From Tateyamaria pelophila (GTDB taxonomy: Bacteria; Pseudomonadota; Alphaproteobacteria; Rhodobacterales; Rhodobacteraceae): 46,092 nucleotides of DNA. Shown here one piece after another: positions 17,642-26,670 of the stretch. The stretch lies in contig NZ_JAIMIA010000031.1 of the NCBI RefSeq assembly GCF_019966495.1, positions 1-46,092 on the forward strand. Reading direction: 5' to 3'. Position 1 is the first letter of the stretch; every line of letters begins with the position of its first letter. A program made the position numbers and the translations under genes. The notes under the pieces were generated by a model that had not been told where the DNA came from, did not search any database, and worked only from the letters and a program-made list of their open reading frames with translations.

Positions 17642-18299
17642 GACCCGTTTGGTCGTGTTCGATGTCGATGGGACGCTCGTGGACAGTCAGGCCGTGATCG
17701 TCGCCAGCATGCTGGACGCGTTCGATGCCGTTGGGCATGTTCCGCCTGCGCGCGATCAGATCCTGCGCATCGTCGGCCTGTCATTGCCTGTCGCAATGGC
17801 ACGGCTGGCGCCGGATGCAGACATCGACCGCATGGTGCAAACCTACAAGGACAGCTTTGTGTCTCGTCGAGCTGCCGCAGGGTCTGCACAATCTTCGCCG
17901 CTCTATCCCGGCGCGCGCGGGATGCTTGAACGGTTGCAGGCCACGCCGGGCATTTTGCTTGGGATCGCGACAGGAAAATCGCGACGGGGCCTTGATCTGT
18001 TGCTGGAGGCCTACGATTTCGGCCCGATTTTCGTGACGCAGCAAGTGGCTGACTTCCATCCGTCCAAACCGCACCCCGCGATGTTGCACGCCGCGATGGA
18101 TGAGGCGGGCGTAGAAGCGGATCACGCGGTTATGATTGGCGATACGACCTTTGATATGGATATGGCGCGGTCGGCGGGAATGCCTTTCATCGGTGTGTCA
18201 TGGGGGTATCATCCAGCCGATCACCTGACCTATGCGACAACCGTACTAAATGATTTTGACAGCTTGGACGCCGCGCTGGCGACGATGTGGGAACGCTGA
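17631..18299 (+). CDS. HAD-superfamily hydrolase, phosphoglycolate-phosphatase-like
   Basis: The 222-aa protein has all HAD motifs: FDVDGTLVDS (Asp11, Asp13) for phosphoaspartate formation, IATGKS (motif II), the Lys in HPSKPHPAML (motif III) and MIGDTTFDMDMARSAG (motif IV). The helical cap after motif I resembles Gph/PpaX. Substrate cannot be fixed from sequence; phosphoglycolate or another small phosphate ester is likely. It overlaps rluC by 11 nt and is followed 1 nt later by the ATP12 gene. Confidence 0.88.
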   Translation: MTTRTRLVVFDVDGTLVDSQAVIVASMLDAFDAVGHVPPARDQILRIVGLSLPVAMARLAPDADIDRMVQTYKDSFVSRRAAAGSAQSSPLYPGARGMLERLQATPGILLGIATGKSRRGLDLLLEAYDFGPIFVTQQVADFHPSKPHPAMLHAAMDEAGVEADHAVMIGDTTFDMDMARSAGMPFIGVSWGYHPADHLTYATTVLNDFDSLDAALATMWER

Positions 18300-18300
18300 A

Positions 18301-19014
18301 ATGAGTGAGTGGAAAGCGAAACGCTTTTGGAAAGCGGCCGAAACGGAGCAGGTTGAGGACGGCTGGACCGTGCGGTTGGATGGGCGGGCGGTCAAAACGC
18401 CGGCCAAGGCCGCGCTGGTCGTACCCACGGTTGCGCTTGCCGACGCGATTGCCGCCGAGTGGGACGCGCAGGACGATGTGATCGATCCGCTTTCCATGCC
18501 CTTTACGCGAACGGCGAATGCGGCGATCGACAAAGTTGCCCCTCAGCACGCGGAAGTTGTTGACATGTTGGCGGCCTACGGTGACGCGGATTTGCTGTGC
18601 TACCGCGCCGCGGCACCGACAGAGCTTGTGTTGCGGCAGGCGGCTGTCTGGGATCCCTATCTGGATTGGGCGGCTGACGCGCTGGGTGCGCGCTTGCATC
18701 CGCGTATCGGATTGATGCACGAACCCCAAGATGAAGCAGCGCTGAAAACGCTCTGGCATCACACCCACGCCCTGTCTGCATATGAATTGGCTTGCTTCCA
18801 CGATCTTGTCAGTTTGACTGGTTCACTGGTCCTTGGTTTTGCAACGGCACAGGCCGACGCCTCAGCGAATGAGATTTGGTCAGCATCCCGGCTGGATGAA
18901 ACATGGCAAGAGGAGCAATGGGGTGTTGATGAAGAAGCGCAAGAAGCGGCGGAAGTAAAGAAATCCAGCTACTTTCATGCAAAAAACTTCCTGGAGGCTA
19001 TGCGCGAGCGATAA
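18301..19014 (+). CDS. ATP12-family F1-ATPase assembly chaperone
   Basis: Beginning at ATG 18301 the product is 237 aa. It opens with FWKAAETEQVEDGWTVRLDG and RAVKTPAKAALVVPT, then WDAQDDVIDPLSMPFTRTAN and the conserved YGDADLLCYRAAAP region, the core of ATP12 proteins. ATP12 is a chaperone for the F1 alpha subunit in mitochondria and alphaproteobacteria, which supports the lineage call. An acidic linker near residues 205-215 precedes a final helix. The start is one base after the HAD stop, so the two are coupled. Confidence 0.92.
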   Translation: MSEWKAKRFWKAAETEQVEDGWTVRLDGRAVKTPAKAALVVPTVALADAIAAEWDAQDDVIDPLSMPFTRTANAAIDKVAPQHAEVVDMLAAYGDADLLCYRAAAPTELVLRQAAVWDPYLDWAADALGARLHPRIGLMHEPQDEAALKTLWHHTHALSAYELACFHDLVSLTGSLVLGFATAQADASANEIWSASRLDETWQEEQWGVDEEAQEAAEVKKSSYFHAKNFLEAMRER

Positions 19015-19222
19015 ATTCTCGCTTGGAGGGTAACCCGCCGTTATGCTCAATAATGCATCAAATATCAGTGCCTTGGTCTTGACGTAGTGCGGCAAATCCT
19101 AACAAACTGTTGCCAAATCATAGTAGGGTAAAAACCTGACGGGAAGGCTTCGGCGTGGCAAAACGCTCATATCACGCCGTCGCCGCCGCAAAAGTGCGGT
19201 GTACAATCAGGAAGAGGTAAAA

Positions 19223-20239
19223 ATGAAAAAGTCGGTATTTTTTGGCGCGTTGGCTGTCGTGAGCCTTACGGCAGGTTTCGCAGTCGCCGGCACATTGGAT
19301 GACGTCAAAGCACGTGGCAAACTGAACTGCGGCGTGAACTCCGGTCTTGCGGGCTTTGCGTCCGAAGACGCAAATGGCGAGTGGAAAGGTTTTGACGTTT
19401 CTATTTGTCGTGCACTGGCTGCGGCCGTTTTGGGGGACGGAAATGCCGTGGAGTTCTTCCCGACCACTGGAAAAACACGCTTTATCGCACTCGCCTCCGG
19501 GCAGGTCGACGTTCTGGCACGGAATACGACATGGACGCTCAGCGCCGATACGGATCTCAAGTTCGATTTCGCTGGCATAAACTACTATGACGGCCAGGGC
19601 TTTATGGTTCCGAAGGAGCTGGGCGTGTCTTCTGCCAAGGATCTTGGTGGCGCGACGGTGTGTATCCAGACCGGCACGACAAACGAGTTGAACCTGTCGG
19701 ATTTCTTCCGCGCGAACAACATCAGGTACGAGCCCGTTGAAATCGAAACCAATGCCCAGGCACAACAACAGTATCTGGCGGGTGCCTGTGACGTGTACAC
19801 GACGGACGCATCCGGCCTGGCTGCGACACGCGCGACATTCGAAACACCCGGCGAGCATGTTCTGTTGCCCGAAATCATCTCCAAGGAACCGCTTGGCCCG
19901 CTGGTCCGCCATGGCGACAACGAATGGGGTGACGTGGTGCGCTGGACGTTGAATGCGATGATCGCGGCAGAAGAGTTGGGCATCACATCGGCAAACATCT
20001 CTGAATTGAGCGCGGGCACCAACAACCCGGAAATCAATCGTCTGCTGGGCACCGAAGGCACGCTTGGTCAAATGCTTGGTTTGGAACCGGACTGGGCGAT
20101 GAAAGCTCTGTCCGTCTCGGGCAACTACGGCGAAGTTTTCGAGAAAAACATCGGCGAAGCTACCCCGATCGGTCTGGCCCGTGGCCTGAATGCGCAGTGG
20201 ACGGATGGCGGCCTGCTCTACAGTCCGCCATTTCGCTGA
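19223..20239 (+). CDS. Amino-acid ABC transporter substrate-binding protein (BztA/AapJ family)
   Basis: Starting at ATG 19223 (GAAGAGGT 6 nt upstream), the 338-aa protein has a signal peptide (MKKSVFFGALAVVSLTAGFA, mature N-terminus near GTLDDVKARG). It is a type-II binding fold with GVNSGLAGFASEDANGEWKG, a VFIC-like ICRALAAAVLGD region, and TTGKTRFIALASGQVDVLAR then NTTWTLSAD, as in BztA/AapJ general or acidic amino-acid binders. The normal partners (two permeases and an ATPase) are absent: the next gene is on the other strand. The 208-nt upstream gap holds a GGCGTG/CACGCC inverted repeat near 19152-19178 that may be regulatory. Confidence 0.88.
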   Translation: MKKSVFFGALAVVSLTAGFAVAGTLDDVKARGKLNCGVNSGLAGFASEDANGEWKGFDVSICRALAAAVLGDGNAVEFFPTTGKTRFIALASGQVDVLARNTTWTLSADTDLKFDFAGINYYDGQGFMVPKELGVSSAKDLGGATVCIQTGTTNELNLSDFFRANNIRYEPVEIETNAQAQQQYLAGACDVYTTDASGLAATRATFETPGEHVLLPEIISKEPLGPLVRHGDNEWGDVVRWTLNAMIAAEELGITSANISELSAGTNNPEINRLLGTEGTLGQMLGLEPDWAMKALSVSGNYGEVFEKNIGEATPIGLARGLNAQWTDGGLLYSPPFR

Positions 20240-20321
20240 GGTACAGACCCCGTAGTGCTGAGTTAAGCTTGTCCCATTTGCATTACGCGAAGATGCCTGA
20301 GGACAGCAGAGAAAACGCTGG

Positions 20322-20340
20322 GGCGGATGATGCGTCCGCC
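20322..20340 (-). terminator. Terminator-like hairpin after sixA
   Basis: On the minus strand the sixA TAA is followed at once by GGCGGA...TCCGCC (20340-20335 with 20327-20322), then CCAGCGTTTTC. The stem is short and the T tract is 8 nt away, so it is a plausible but imperfect terminator. It may also stop the convergent bztA-like transcript. Confidence 0.55.
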
Positions 20341-20835
20341 TTACCCCATCACCTCGCGTGGTATCGCGAAATCAATTGGCTGGCCTTCGCGCCAGCCAAT
20401 CGTGTTCCAACTGTCGGAATCGAACCGGATTACACAGGTGGCACAGGTCGGATAGTCAGCAAATCGCGGATGTCGCGGTGCATGGCTGACCAACCGATCT
20501 GCAAAATCGGCAATGCCGGGATTGTGTCCGAGCATCAGCAGTGTCTGCGCGGTCTGATCTCGCAGCACATCCATCATGACCTCGGGGCCTGCGTGATAAA
20601 GTGTCCGCGTGTAGAAGACCGGAATATCGAAGCCCAGCATGCGAAACGTCTCACCCGTCCGTTGGCTGGTGGAACTGACTGCCGCGTCAGGCCGGTGGTC
20701 TTGCGTCCGCAGCCAGTTTCCCATGGCTTGCGCCGAAGCGCGACCGCGATCGTTCAGGGGGCGGTCGTGATCTGGCAAAGTGATGTCATCCCAGCTTGAT
20801 TTGGCATGGCGCATCAGGATCAAAGTACGGGTCAT
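20341..20835 (-). CDS. sixA: SixA-type histidine phosphatase
   Basis: The 164-aa protein starts MTRTLILMRHAKSSWDD, with the RHA(K) catalytic motif (Arg9-His10) of the SixA branch of histidine phosphatases. A second active-site part lies in the LMLGHNPGIADFADRL segment (His about 104), and SSTSQRTGETF provides the conserved Arg. SixA proteins remove phosphate from phosphohistidine, for example on phosphocarrier proteins. Its ATG overlaps the stop of the 4Fe-4S gene by 4 nt, making it the last gene of a coupled trio. Confidence 0.88.
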   Translation of the reverse strand: MTRTLILMRHAKSSWDDITLPDHDRPLNDRGRASAQAMGNWLRTQDHRPDAAVSSTSQRTGETFRMLGFDIPVFYTRTLYHAGPEVMMDVLRDQTAQTLLMLGHNPGIADFADRLVSHAPRHPRFADYPTCATCVIRFDSDSWNTIGWREGQPIDFAIPREVMG

Positions 20836-21449
20836 CCGAGAAATGCTTTCATATGGAATGCAGATTGGCGTTCAGGTCGAGCAAAGGCGCGGCTGACCGG
20901 GCAGGCGCGGCGGACATCGCACCCTTTGGCCATGCAGGTCTGTGCTCCGGAGGGCGTATCAAGATACGCCTTACATGCGGGCACATCATAGGGATGCGCG
21001 TCACTCAACGCGTCGACGGGGCACGCGGATATGCAGGGCCTGTCGGTGCAGGTGTCGCATGGGCTGGTTTTGGGTTGGACCTTTGGAAACTCTGTTGGAA
21101 ACTCCAAAGCTCCCCGGATTGAAATCATCAGTCCGGCACGGTCGTGGATCATCATTCCCGTCGGACTTTGCCAGAACCTGCCGGTCTCCAGCGCCCATGC
21201 GATGAAAGGGGCATAGGGTGGCCCGTCGGAAGGGAAGAAGGCCGTTGCACCTGCGCGCGCAGCCAAGTCATTCAGGACGCGTTTTGACCAGCGATCGACG
21301 GGATTTTTTTCACCGTCAGCGCATTCAGGGCTTTCTTCAAAGATGCCCCACCAATGACTGTCTGTGCCGATCAATACACGTGAACCGGCAGCGCCCATTA
21401 CGAAAAGCCCATGCGCCGCAACGTCATTTTGAATGTCATTGAAATTCAT
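20832..21449 (-). CDS. Iron-sulfur protein with C-terminal double 4Fe-4S ferredoxin module
   Basis: With the start at ATG 21449 the product is 205 aa. The N-terminal ~125 residues (GLFVMGAAGSRVLIGTDSHW, then PPYAPFIAWALETGRFW) are not a fold I can name, though the layout recalls QueG-like proteins. The C-terminus has Cys131-x2-Cys134-x4-Cys139-x3-Cys143-Pro and a second set around Cys159, Cys172, Cys177 and Cys183-Pro, enough for two clusters. Its ATG overlaps the desaturase stop (ATGA), and its own stop overlaps the sixA ATG. It is a candidate electron donor for the upstream di-iron enzyme. Confidence 0.75.
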   Translation of the reverse strand: MNFNDIQNDVAAHGLFVMGAAGSRVLIGTDSHWWGIFEESPECADGEKNPVDRWSKRVLNDLAARAGATAFFPSDGPPYAPFIAWALETGRFWQSPTGMMIHDRAGLMISIRGALEFPTEFPKVQPKTSPCDTCTDRPCISACPVDALSDAHPYDVPACKAYLDTPSGAQTCMAKGCDVRRACPVSRAFARPERQSAFHMKAFLG

Positions 21450-22240
21450 TTGCGCATGAATGGGAGCGACATGCTCCACACCAGCTTCGAGGGGCGATCA
21501 TCCTGCCATTCGAGACCGACCTGCATGGCATCGTGCCCCGCAGCCGGCTGTGCGATGTAGGTGCCAAACAACCTGTCCCAGATCGACAGCGCAAAGCCGT
21601 AGTTGCTGTCATGCTCTGAGCGATGCACGGAATGATGGACGCGATGCATGTCCGGGGTGACCAGAACTTTGCGCACGATACGATCCAGCCAGAGTGGCAA
21701 ACGGATATTTGCATGGTTGAACATTGCGGTCCCGTTCAGAATGATCTCGAACAGGATAACGGCAATGGCGGCAGGTCCCAGCAGGTAGACGAGGCCGATC
21801 TTCAGGATCATTGACAGCCCGATTTCAATCGGATGAAACCGAATGGCCGTGGTGACATCCATATCCACATCCGCATGATGAACCCTGTGGAGGCGCCACA
21901 ACGCAGGTACCTTATGTGTGATCAAATGCTGGGCCCAGATAGCAAAGTCGAGGATCAGAATGGCGGCGATCACTTCGATCCACACGGGCAGTGCCAGCGT
22001 ATTGAATAGCCCCCAGCCCTGTGCAGCCGCATCAATGGCCGCTCCTACGGCCAAGAGGGGCATAGCGATTGAGAGACCGCGTAAGAGCAGCGTATTCGCG
22101 ACCGTAAAGCCCCAGTTGGTCGTCCATCGCCGAACGCGGGTTTGCGTCCGCTGGCGGCGTGGCGCAACAGTTTCCACAATCGCGAAGATTGAAAACAGCC
22201 CTAGAAAGATGGCCAGGCGAATGAGAGCTTCATGTTCCAT
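21446..22240 (-). CDS. Sterol desaturase / fatty-acid hydroxylase superfamily protein
   Basis: The 264-aa integral membrane protein has four to five helices and the histidine boxes of membrane di-iron enzymes: HLITHKV near 104-110, HRVHHADVD near 118-126, and HRVHHSVHRSEHDSNYG near 200-216. The superfamily uses O2 and two electrons to hydroxylate or desaturate lipids. The lipid substrate is unknown. It is the first gene of the coupled trio with the iron-sulfur protein and SixA (4-nt overlap). Confidence 0.88.
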   Translation of the reverse strand: MEHEALIRLAIFLGLFSIFAIVETVAPRRQRTQTRVRRWTTNWGFTVANTLLLRGLSIAMPLLAVGAAIDAAAQGWGLFNTLALPVWIEVIAAILILDFAIWAQHLITHKVPALWRLHRVHHADVDMDVTTAIRFHPIEIGLSMILKIGLVYLLGPAAIAVILFEIILNGTAMFNHANIRLPLWLDRIVRKVLVTPDMHRVHHSVHRSEHDSNYGFALSIWDRLFGTYIAQPAAGHDAMQVGLEWQDDRPSKLVWSMSLPFMRK

Positions 22241-22297
22241 GATGCAAACCTAAGCGACACAGTCGCGCGCGCAATGCGGTCAACCGACACGTTTGCG

Positions 22298-23161
22298 TCA
22301 ACGGGGCCGGATGATCGAGCCGGCGCCATGATCGGTGAACAATTCAAGAAGGCACGCGTTGGATGCTCGACCATCCAGGATGACGACGGCTCGGACGCCG
22401 CTGGCAATGGCATCGAGAGCTGTTTGCGTTTTGGGGATCATGCCACCGGCAATTGTGCCGTCTTCGGTCATTTCTTTGATCTGGTTCGCGGTGAGGTCCG
22501 TGACCACGTCGCCTTCGGTGTTTTTCACGCCTGAAACGTCCGTCAGCAATAACAAACGATCGGCTTTGAGCGCGCTGGCAATGGCGCCTGCCGCTGTGTC
22601 CCCGTTGATGTTGTAGGTTTCGCCGTTCCGCCCGGCACCCAAAGGCGCAATCACGGGGATTATGGATTGCTCGAACAAAGTGCGTAACAGACCGGGATCC
22701 ATCTGGGCCGGCGTGCCGACAAGGCCCAATTCAGGATCCGTTTGATCGCAGATGATCAGGTTTGCGTCTTTGCCGGACAAACCGACGGCACGCCCACCGG
22801 CGCGATTAATGGCCTGCACGATTTTTTTGTTGACGACACCGGACAACACCATTTCAACCACTTCCATTGTGGCGGCGTCCGTCACGCGTTTGCCGTTCAC
22901 GAACTCCGATTGGATGTTCAAACGCTTCAGCATGGTGTTGATCATGGGACCGCCGCCGTGGACGATCACGGGGTTTACGCCGACCTGACGCATCAAAACG
23001 ATATCGTTGGCGAAATTAGCCATGGCCTCGTCACTGCCCATCGCGTGTCCGCCAAGTTTGATTACGACCGTCGCGCCGGCATATCTTTGCATATATGGCA
23101 AAGCTTGGCTCAGGGTACGGGCTGTTGCGATCCAATCGCGGTTCATATCTTGCGTCTTCAT
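22298..23161 (-). CDS. argB: Acetylglutamate kinase
   Basis: Starting at ATG 23161 the product is 287 aa. It has the amino-acid kinase signature [32 protein letters not shown] (N-acetylglutamate site), [10 protein letters not shown] and [20 protein letters not shown] for ATP binding. It catalyses the second step of arginine synthesis from glutamate. An N-terminal helix before residue 25 is the type used for hexamerisation and arginine feedback. An open frame to 23422 reaches into engB and is rejected. The palindrome at 23216-23240 lies 55 nt upstream. Confidence 0.96.
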   Translation of the reverse strand: MKTQDMNRDWIATARTLSQALPYMQRYAGATVVIKLGGHAMGSDEAMANFANDIVLMRQVGVNPVIVHGGGPMINTMLKRLNIQSEFVNGKRVTDAATMEVVEMVLSGVVNKKIVQAINRAGGRAVGLSGKDANLIICDQTDPELGLVGTPAQMDPGLLRTLFEQSIIPVIAPLGAGRNGETYNINGDTAAGAIASALKADRLLLLTDVSGVKNTEGDVVTDLTANQIKEMTEDGTIAGGMIPKTQTALDAIASGVRAVVILDGRASNACLLELFTDHGAGSIIRPR

Positions 23162-23215
23162 CTTTGTGTAACGAGTTCCAAGCGTGATCACTTTTGCCTG
23201 AACAGTTGGGACAGG

Positions 23216-23240
23216 CCAAGATTTTTCGTACGAAAAATCT
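23216..23240 (-). repeat. Second copy of the CGTACG-centred palindrome, between engB and argB
   Basis: The 22-bp core (AGA + TTTTTCGTACGAAAAA + TCT, 23219-23240) is identical to that after rpoA. CCA lies to the left, but the right flank is CGT, so the outer symmetry is lost. It starts 7 nt beyond the engB stop. Confidence 0.85.
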
Positions 23241-23247
23241 CGTCGCG

Positions 23248-23901
23248 TTAAGTCAGCGTCGCGATAATGGCGCGCAGTGTCGGGATGCCGTCGCCCTTTT
23301 CGCTGGAGGTTAGTACGATTTCGGGGAAGGCTGCAGGGTGTTTCGAAAGCGCGGCGCGGGTCCTGTCTAAAACAGCTTTGCGTTCGTTGGCTTTGACCTT
23401 GTCCGCTTTCGTCAGCACACATTGAAACGTCACCGCCGCACTGTCGAGCAGGCTCATGATCTCTTCATCTACCTTTTTGACACCGTGGCGCGCGTCGATC
23501 AGAACAAATGCCCGTCGTAGCGTCTGGCGGCCGGACAGATATTGCTTCAGCAATTTTTGCCACTTTTCCACGACCGGCAGCGGCGCATTGGCAAAGCCAT
23601 ACCCCGGCAAATCAACAAGATAGTGGTCTTCCCCGGCGGTGAAGAAGTTAATCTCTTGCGTCCGCCCTGGTGTGTTTGATGCCCGTGCCAGTCCCTTGCG
23701 ACCTGTCAAAGCGTTTATCAGGCTGGATTTTCCAACATTTGAGCGGCCTGCAAAACAAACCTCAAGACGATCTGCCGGAGGCAGACCTGACATGACGACC
23801 ACGCCTTTCACAAACTCGGTGTCGCCGGCAAACAACAGCCGACCCCGCTCTTCTGTTTGTGGATCAGGTGTTTCTGCGAGTGGAAATCTAAGTTGGCTCA
23901 T
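23248..23901 (-). CDS. engB: Ribosome biogenesis GTPase EngB (YihA/YsxC)
   Basis: The 217-aa GTPase has G1 [17 protein letters not shown] near residues 51-67, G2 with [14 protein letters not shown]3 [13 protein letters not shown]4 LTKADKVK and G5 TSSEKGDG. EngB acts late in 50S assembly. Its ATG overlaps the MOSC gene stop by 4 nt (ATGA), part of the rpmH-to-argB minus-strand cluster. Confidence 0.96.
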   Translation of the reverse strand: MSQLRFPLAETPDPQTEERGRLLFAGDTEFVKGVVVMSGLPPADRLEVCFAGRSNVGKSSLINALTGRKGLARASNTPGRTQEINFFTAGEDHYLVDLPGYGFANAPLPVVEKWQKLLKQYLSGRQTLRRAFVLIDARHGVKKVDEEIMSLLDSAAVTFQCVLTKADKVKANERKAVLDRTRAALSKHPAAFPEIVLTSSEKGDGIPTLRAIIATLT

Positions 23902-24638
23902 ACCAGAACAACCTCATCTCCAACGCAAACATTCCCCGACGACACGACCTCGCATCTGACCGAAAAATCCTGATGCCCAAAGGACGCCAGTGCCGCAAGT
24001 GTATCTGCATCCCGTTTGCCCGTTTCCGGGTTTGTTGTCGTCGCGAGGCAGCGGTCTGTACGCTCCCGTGGGCGCAGTGTAGCGCCGCCGATCTGAATGT
24101 CACGATCGATCCAGTCAAACTCAATCCAAGGCGTATCGCTATCGAACCAGACATTGCCGCGCCAGCGGTGGATCGACAGATCCTTACCCATTTGCGCCTC
24201 GAGAGCACGATGTGATGCGCGGTTGCAGAGCGTCACGGATGGGAAATCGCTGTCCGTATATCCGCGCCCATCAAGGCGCATGATATGATCGGGCAAGGCG
24301 CGATCTTGTGGCACCAGAGGTGCTGTCCAACCGATCAGCGCGTCTGGTTCCTGGTCCGGATCAAAGGTGAGATCCGGACGATCCGGATGCGAAAGGGTCA
24401 ATACTCCCTTGGCTTCGTCCAGAACGATGGTAATGGCCATCAGCTTGGGCGCCTTTGAGACGCGGCTGAAATTTGCGCAAGGGGCCCATTCACCGGGTCT
24501 TGCCCGTGTCGCCTCATGTGCAACGGCCCAAACGCGATCCCACGGCATGGCTTCCCCCGCCCGCAAGCTCACGGAAGTGAGTGCTTCACGCCCGTGGCTT
24601 TTTATCGGGTGACGCCAGAGACCGTCGACCTTCATCAC
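23898..24638 (-). CDS. MOSC-domain protein
   Basis: The 246-aa protein has an N-terminal MOSC beta-barrel domain (VDGLWRHPIKSHGREALTSV, with WDRVWAVAHEATR). The C-terminal MOSC core contains LSIHRWRGNVWFDSDTPWIE, LRPRERTDRCLATTTNPETG and a Cys near SVRCEVVSSG. MOSC proteins bind the molybdenum cofactor or move sulfur; whether this one is an mARC-like reductase or a carrier is not decided. It overlaps yidC and engB by 4 nt on either side. Confidence 0.85.
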   Translation of the reverse strand: MMKVDGLWRHPIKSHGREALTSVSLRAGEAMPWDRVWAVAHEATRARPGEWAPCANFSRVSKAPKLMAITIVLDEAKGVLTLSHPDRPDLTFDPDQEPDALIGWTAPLVPQDRALPDHIMRLDGRGYTDSDFPSVTLCNRASHRALEAQMGKDLSIHRWRGNVWFDSDTPWIEFDWIDRDIQIGGATLRPRERTDRCLATTTNPETGKRDADTLAALASFGHQDFSVRCEVVSSGNVCVGDEVVLV

Positions 24639-26458
24639 TTGTTTTCCGTTTTCGCCCGCTTTTTGAAGCCCGATTTGATGTTGCCCAAAAGATCAGGCTT
24701 ATACCCCTGGCTGCGCATGATCAGGTATTGCTGGGTGAATGTGATGGTGTTGTTCGCAATCCAGTACACGACCAGACCGCTGGCAAACCCACCCAGCATG
24801 AACATAAAGACCCACGGCATCCACGCAAAGATCATCTGCTGTGTCGGGTCCGTCGGCGCCGGGTTCAACTTTTGCTGCACCCACATCGAGATGCCCAGCA
24901 GGAGCGGCAGGATACCGATGAAAATAAGCGCCATGATTGAACCTGGTTCGGGAGCGGCGATTGGCAGCAAACCAAAGAGGTTCAGGAATGTCGTTGGATC
25001 AGGCGCACTCAAGTCGCGGAATGGACCAAAGAAAGGTGCGTGCCGAAGCTCGATCGTGACAAAGATCACCTTGTACAGGGAAAAGAAGATGGGGATCTGC
25101 AACAGGATCGGCAAACAACCCGCGGCCGGGTTCACCTTTTCCTTCTTGTACAACTCCATCATGCCTTGCTGCATCTTTTGGCGATCGTCGCCAGCTGCCT
25201 CTTTCAGAGCTTCCATCTGCGGCTGAAGTTCTTTCATCTTCGCCATCGAGACGTAGGACTTGTACGCCAGCGGGAACAGGATTGCCTTGATGATCAGCGT
25301 GAGCCCAATAATCGACCAGCCCATATTGCCGATCAGCTTGTTCAACTCGTGAAGAAGCCAAAAGATTGGCTTGGTCAGGAAGAAGAACCAACCCCAGTCG
25401 ATGGAATCGATGAATCCTTCTACGCCTGCTTCTTGATAGGCGCGGATGGTTTCCCATTCCTTTGCACCGGCAAAAAGTTGCGTTGTAACAGAGGTCGAGG
25501 CCCCAGGCGCAATGGTACGAGTTGGCAGTACCGCTTCCGTCTGGAAGATATCGCGACGCTCATCATATTTGATGACCTGGCGGAATGCGGATCCCGGCTC
25601 GGGGATCAGCGTGCTCATCCAGTAGTGATCTGTAAATCCAATCCATCCGTTTTGCTCGACGGCAGTGGTTTCTGCGCGGGCACCCTGACGGGGATCGAAT
25701 TCGAAATCCGGGATGTCATCCCAGTTTACTTCGCTCAGTTCCCCATCTGCCATGGCAACGACGCCTTCGTGCAGGATAAAGAAGTTCTTGAGATCGGGTG
25801 GCATCCCGTGCCGCGCGATCAGGCCATAGGGTGCCATGCTGACAGTTGCATCGCTTGCGTTGGTGACCGATTGGGTGACGGTAAACATGTAATCGGCATC
25901 GACGGCGATTTCGCGGGCGAAAGTCTGACCGCTGTCGTTAGACCATTCAAGACGGATGGGCGTGTCCACGCCGAGCGTTCCGCCACTGACCTGTTTCCAC
26001 TCCGTGTTTGGCCCGGGAACCGAAGCGGGGTCGATACCTGCTCCAGGGGCCCAGCCATAAAGCGCGTAATATGCGCTTGCTGACCCGACGGGTTGCAGGA
26101 GCGTGACAACGGGCGAGTCCTCAGCCAGGGTGACGCGGTAGTCGCTCAGGTTCAAGTCGTCGATCCGTCCTCCCAACAAGGAGATGGAACCGCTCAACCG
26201 TGGCGTTTCGATGTCGATGCGCGGGGCGTCTGCCGATGTTTCCATGTCTGTTGCCGCAACGGCATCGGCTGGCTGTGTAAAGCCATCGGCAGGCGCGCTT
26301 GGGACAGTGGCCGTGCCATCGACAGGTGCAGTCAATTCAGGTGAAGATACGTCCAAAGACGGGTCGGGTTCCGGCGGCGGAAACAAGACAAACCACACCA
26401 GAATTACGATGAAGCTGAGCGCTGTTGCAAGAATAAGGTTCTTGTTTTGATCGTCCAT
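24635..26458 (-). CDS. yidC: Membrane protein insertase YidC
   Basis: The 607-aa protein has an N-terminal signal-anchor helix (LILATALSFIVILVWFVLFP), then a large periplasmic beta-supersandwich domain (about 60-350) preceded by a low-complexity Pro/Ala/Thr linker. The conserved five-helix 60-kDa insertase core follows from about 365: GWSIIGLTLIIKAILFPLAY, SMAKMKELQPQMEALKEAAG, KVNPAAGCLPILLQIPIFFS. The basic tail (about 585-607, FKKRAKTENK) could bind ribosomes. The gene starts 213 nt downstream of the GGDEF/EAL gene; its stop overlaps the MOSC ATG. Confidence 0.97.
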   Translation of the reverse strand: MDDQNKNLILATALSFIVILVWFVLFPPPEPDPSLDVSSPELTAPVDGTATVPSAPADGFTQPADAVAATDMETSADAPRIDIETPRLSGSISLLGGRIDDLNLSDYRVTLAEDSPVVTLLQPVGSASAYYALYGWAPGAGIDPASVPGPNTEWKQVSGGTLGVDTPIRLEWSNDSGQTFAREIAVDADYMFTVTQSVTNASDATVSMAPYGLIARHGMPPDLKNFFILHEGVVAMADGELSEVNWDDIPDFEFDPRQGARAETTAVEQNGWIGFTDHYWMSTLIPEPGSAFRQVIKYDERRDIFQTEAVLPTRTIAPGASTSVTTQLFAGAKEWETIRAYQEAGVEGFIDSIDWGWFFFLTKPIFWLLHELNKLIGNMGWSIIGLTLIIKAILFPLAYKSYVSMAKMKELQPQMEALKEAAGDDRQKMQQGMMELYKKEKVNPAAGCLPILLQIPIFFSLYKVIFVTIELRHAPFFGPFRDLSAPDPTTFLNLFGLLPIAAPEPGSIMALIFIGILPLLLGISMWVQQKLNPAPTDPTQQMIFAWMPWVFMFMLGGFASGLVVYWIANNTITFTQQYLIMRSQGYKPDLLGNIKSGFKKRAKTENK

Positions 26459-26670
26459 TGGGGACTGCCACCTGCTGTCTGAAACGTTTCACGGGTTCAA
26501 CAGAGTGCGAGCCCAAAGGTCAAGCGGATTCGCCCTTTTCTGGTGCATCCGATTGCAGCGGGACGCGCCGTAGCAGGGCGTTTCGATCGCGGAAGAATAA
26601 TCGTGTACCGTGATCTTGTCGGCCAGATGGATTGCCACCGGGCAGATGTGAGGCCGAGTAGAGACGACCG

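Noticed and set aside
19079-19105. TTGACG...TAACAA as promoter of the amino-acid binding protein gene
   Set aside because: The spacer is only 15 nt and the -10 is weak, so it is not supported enough to list.
25040-26083. 347-codon plus-strand frame opposite yidC
   Set aside because: It lies wholly inside yidC on the other strand with no start signal or family features.
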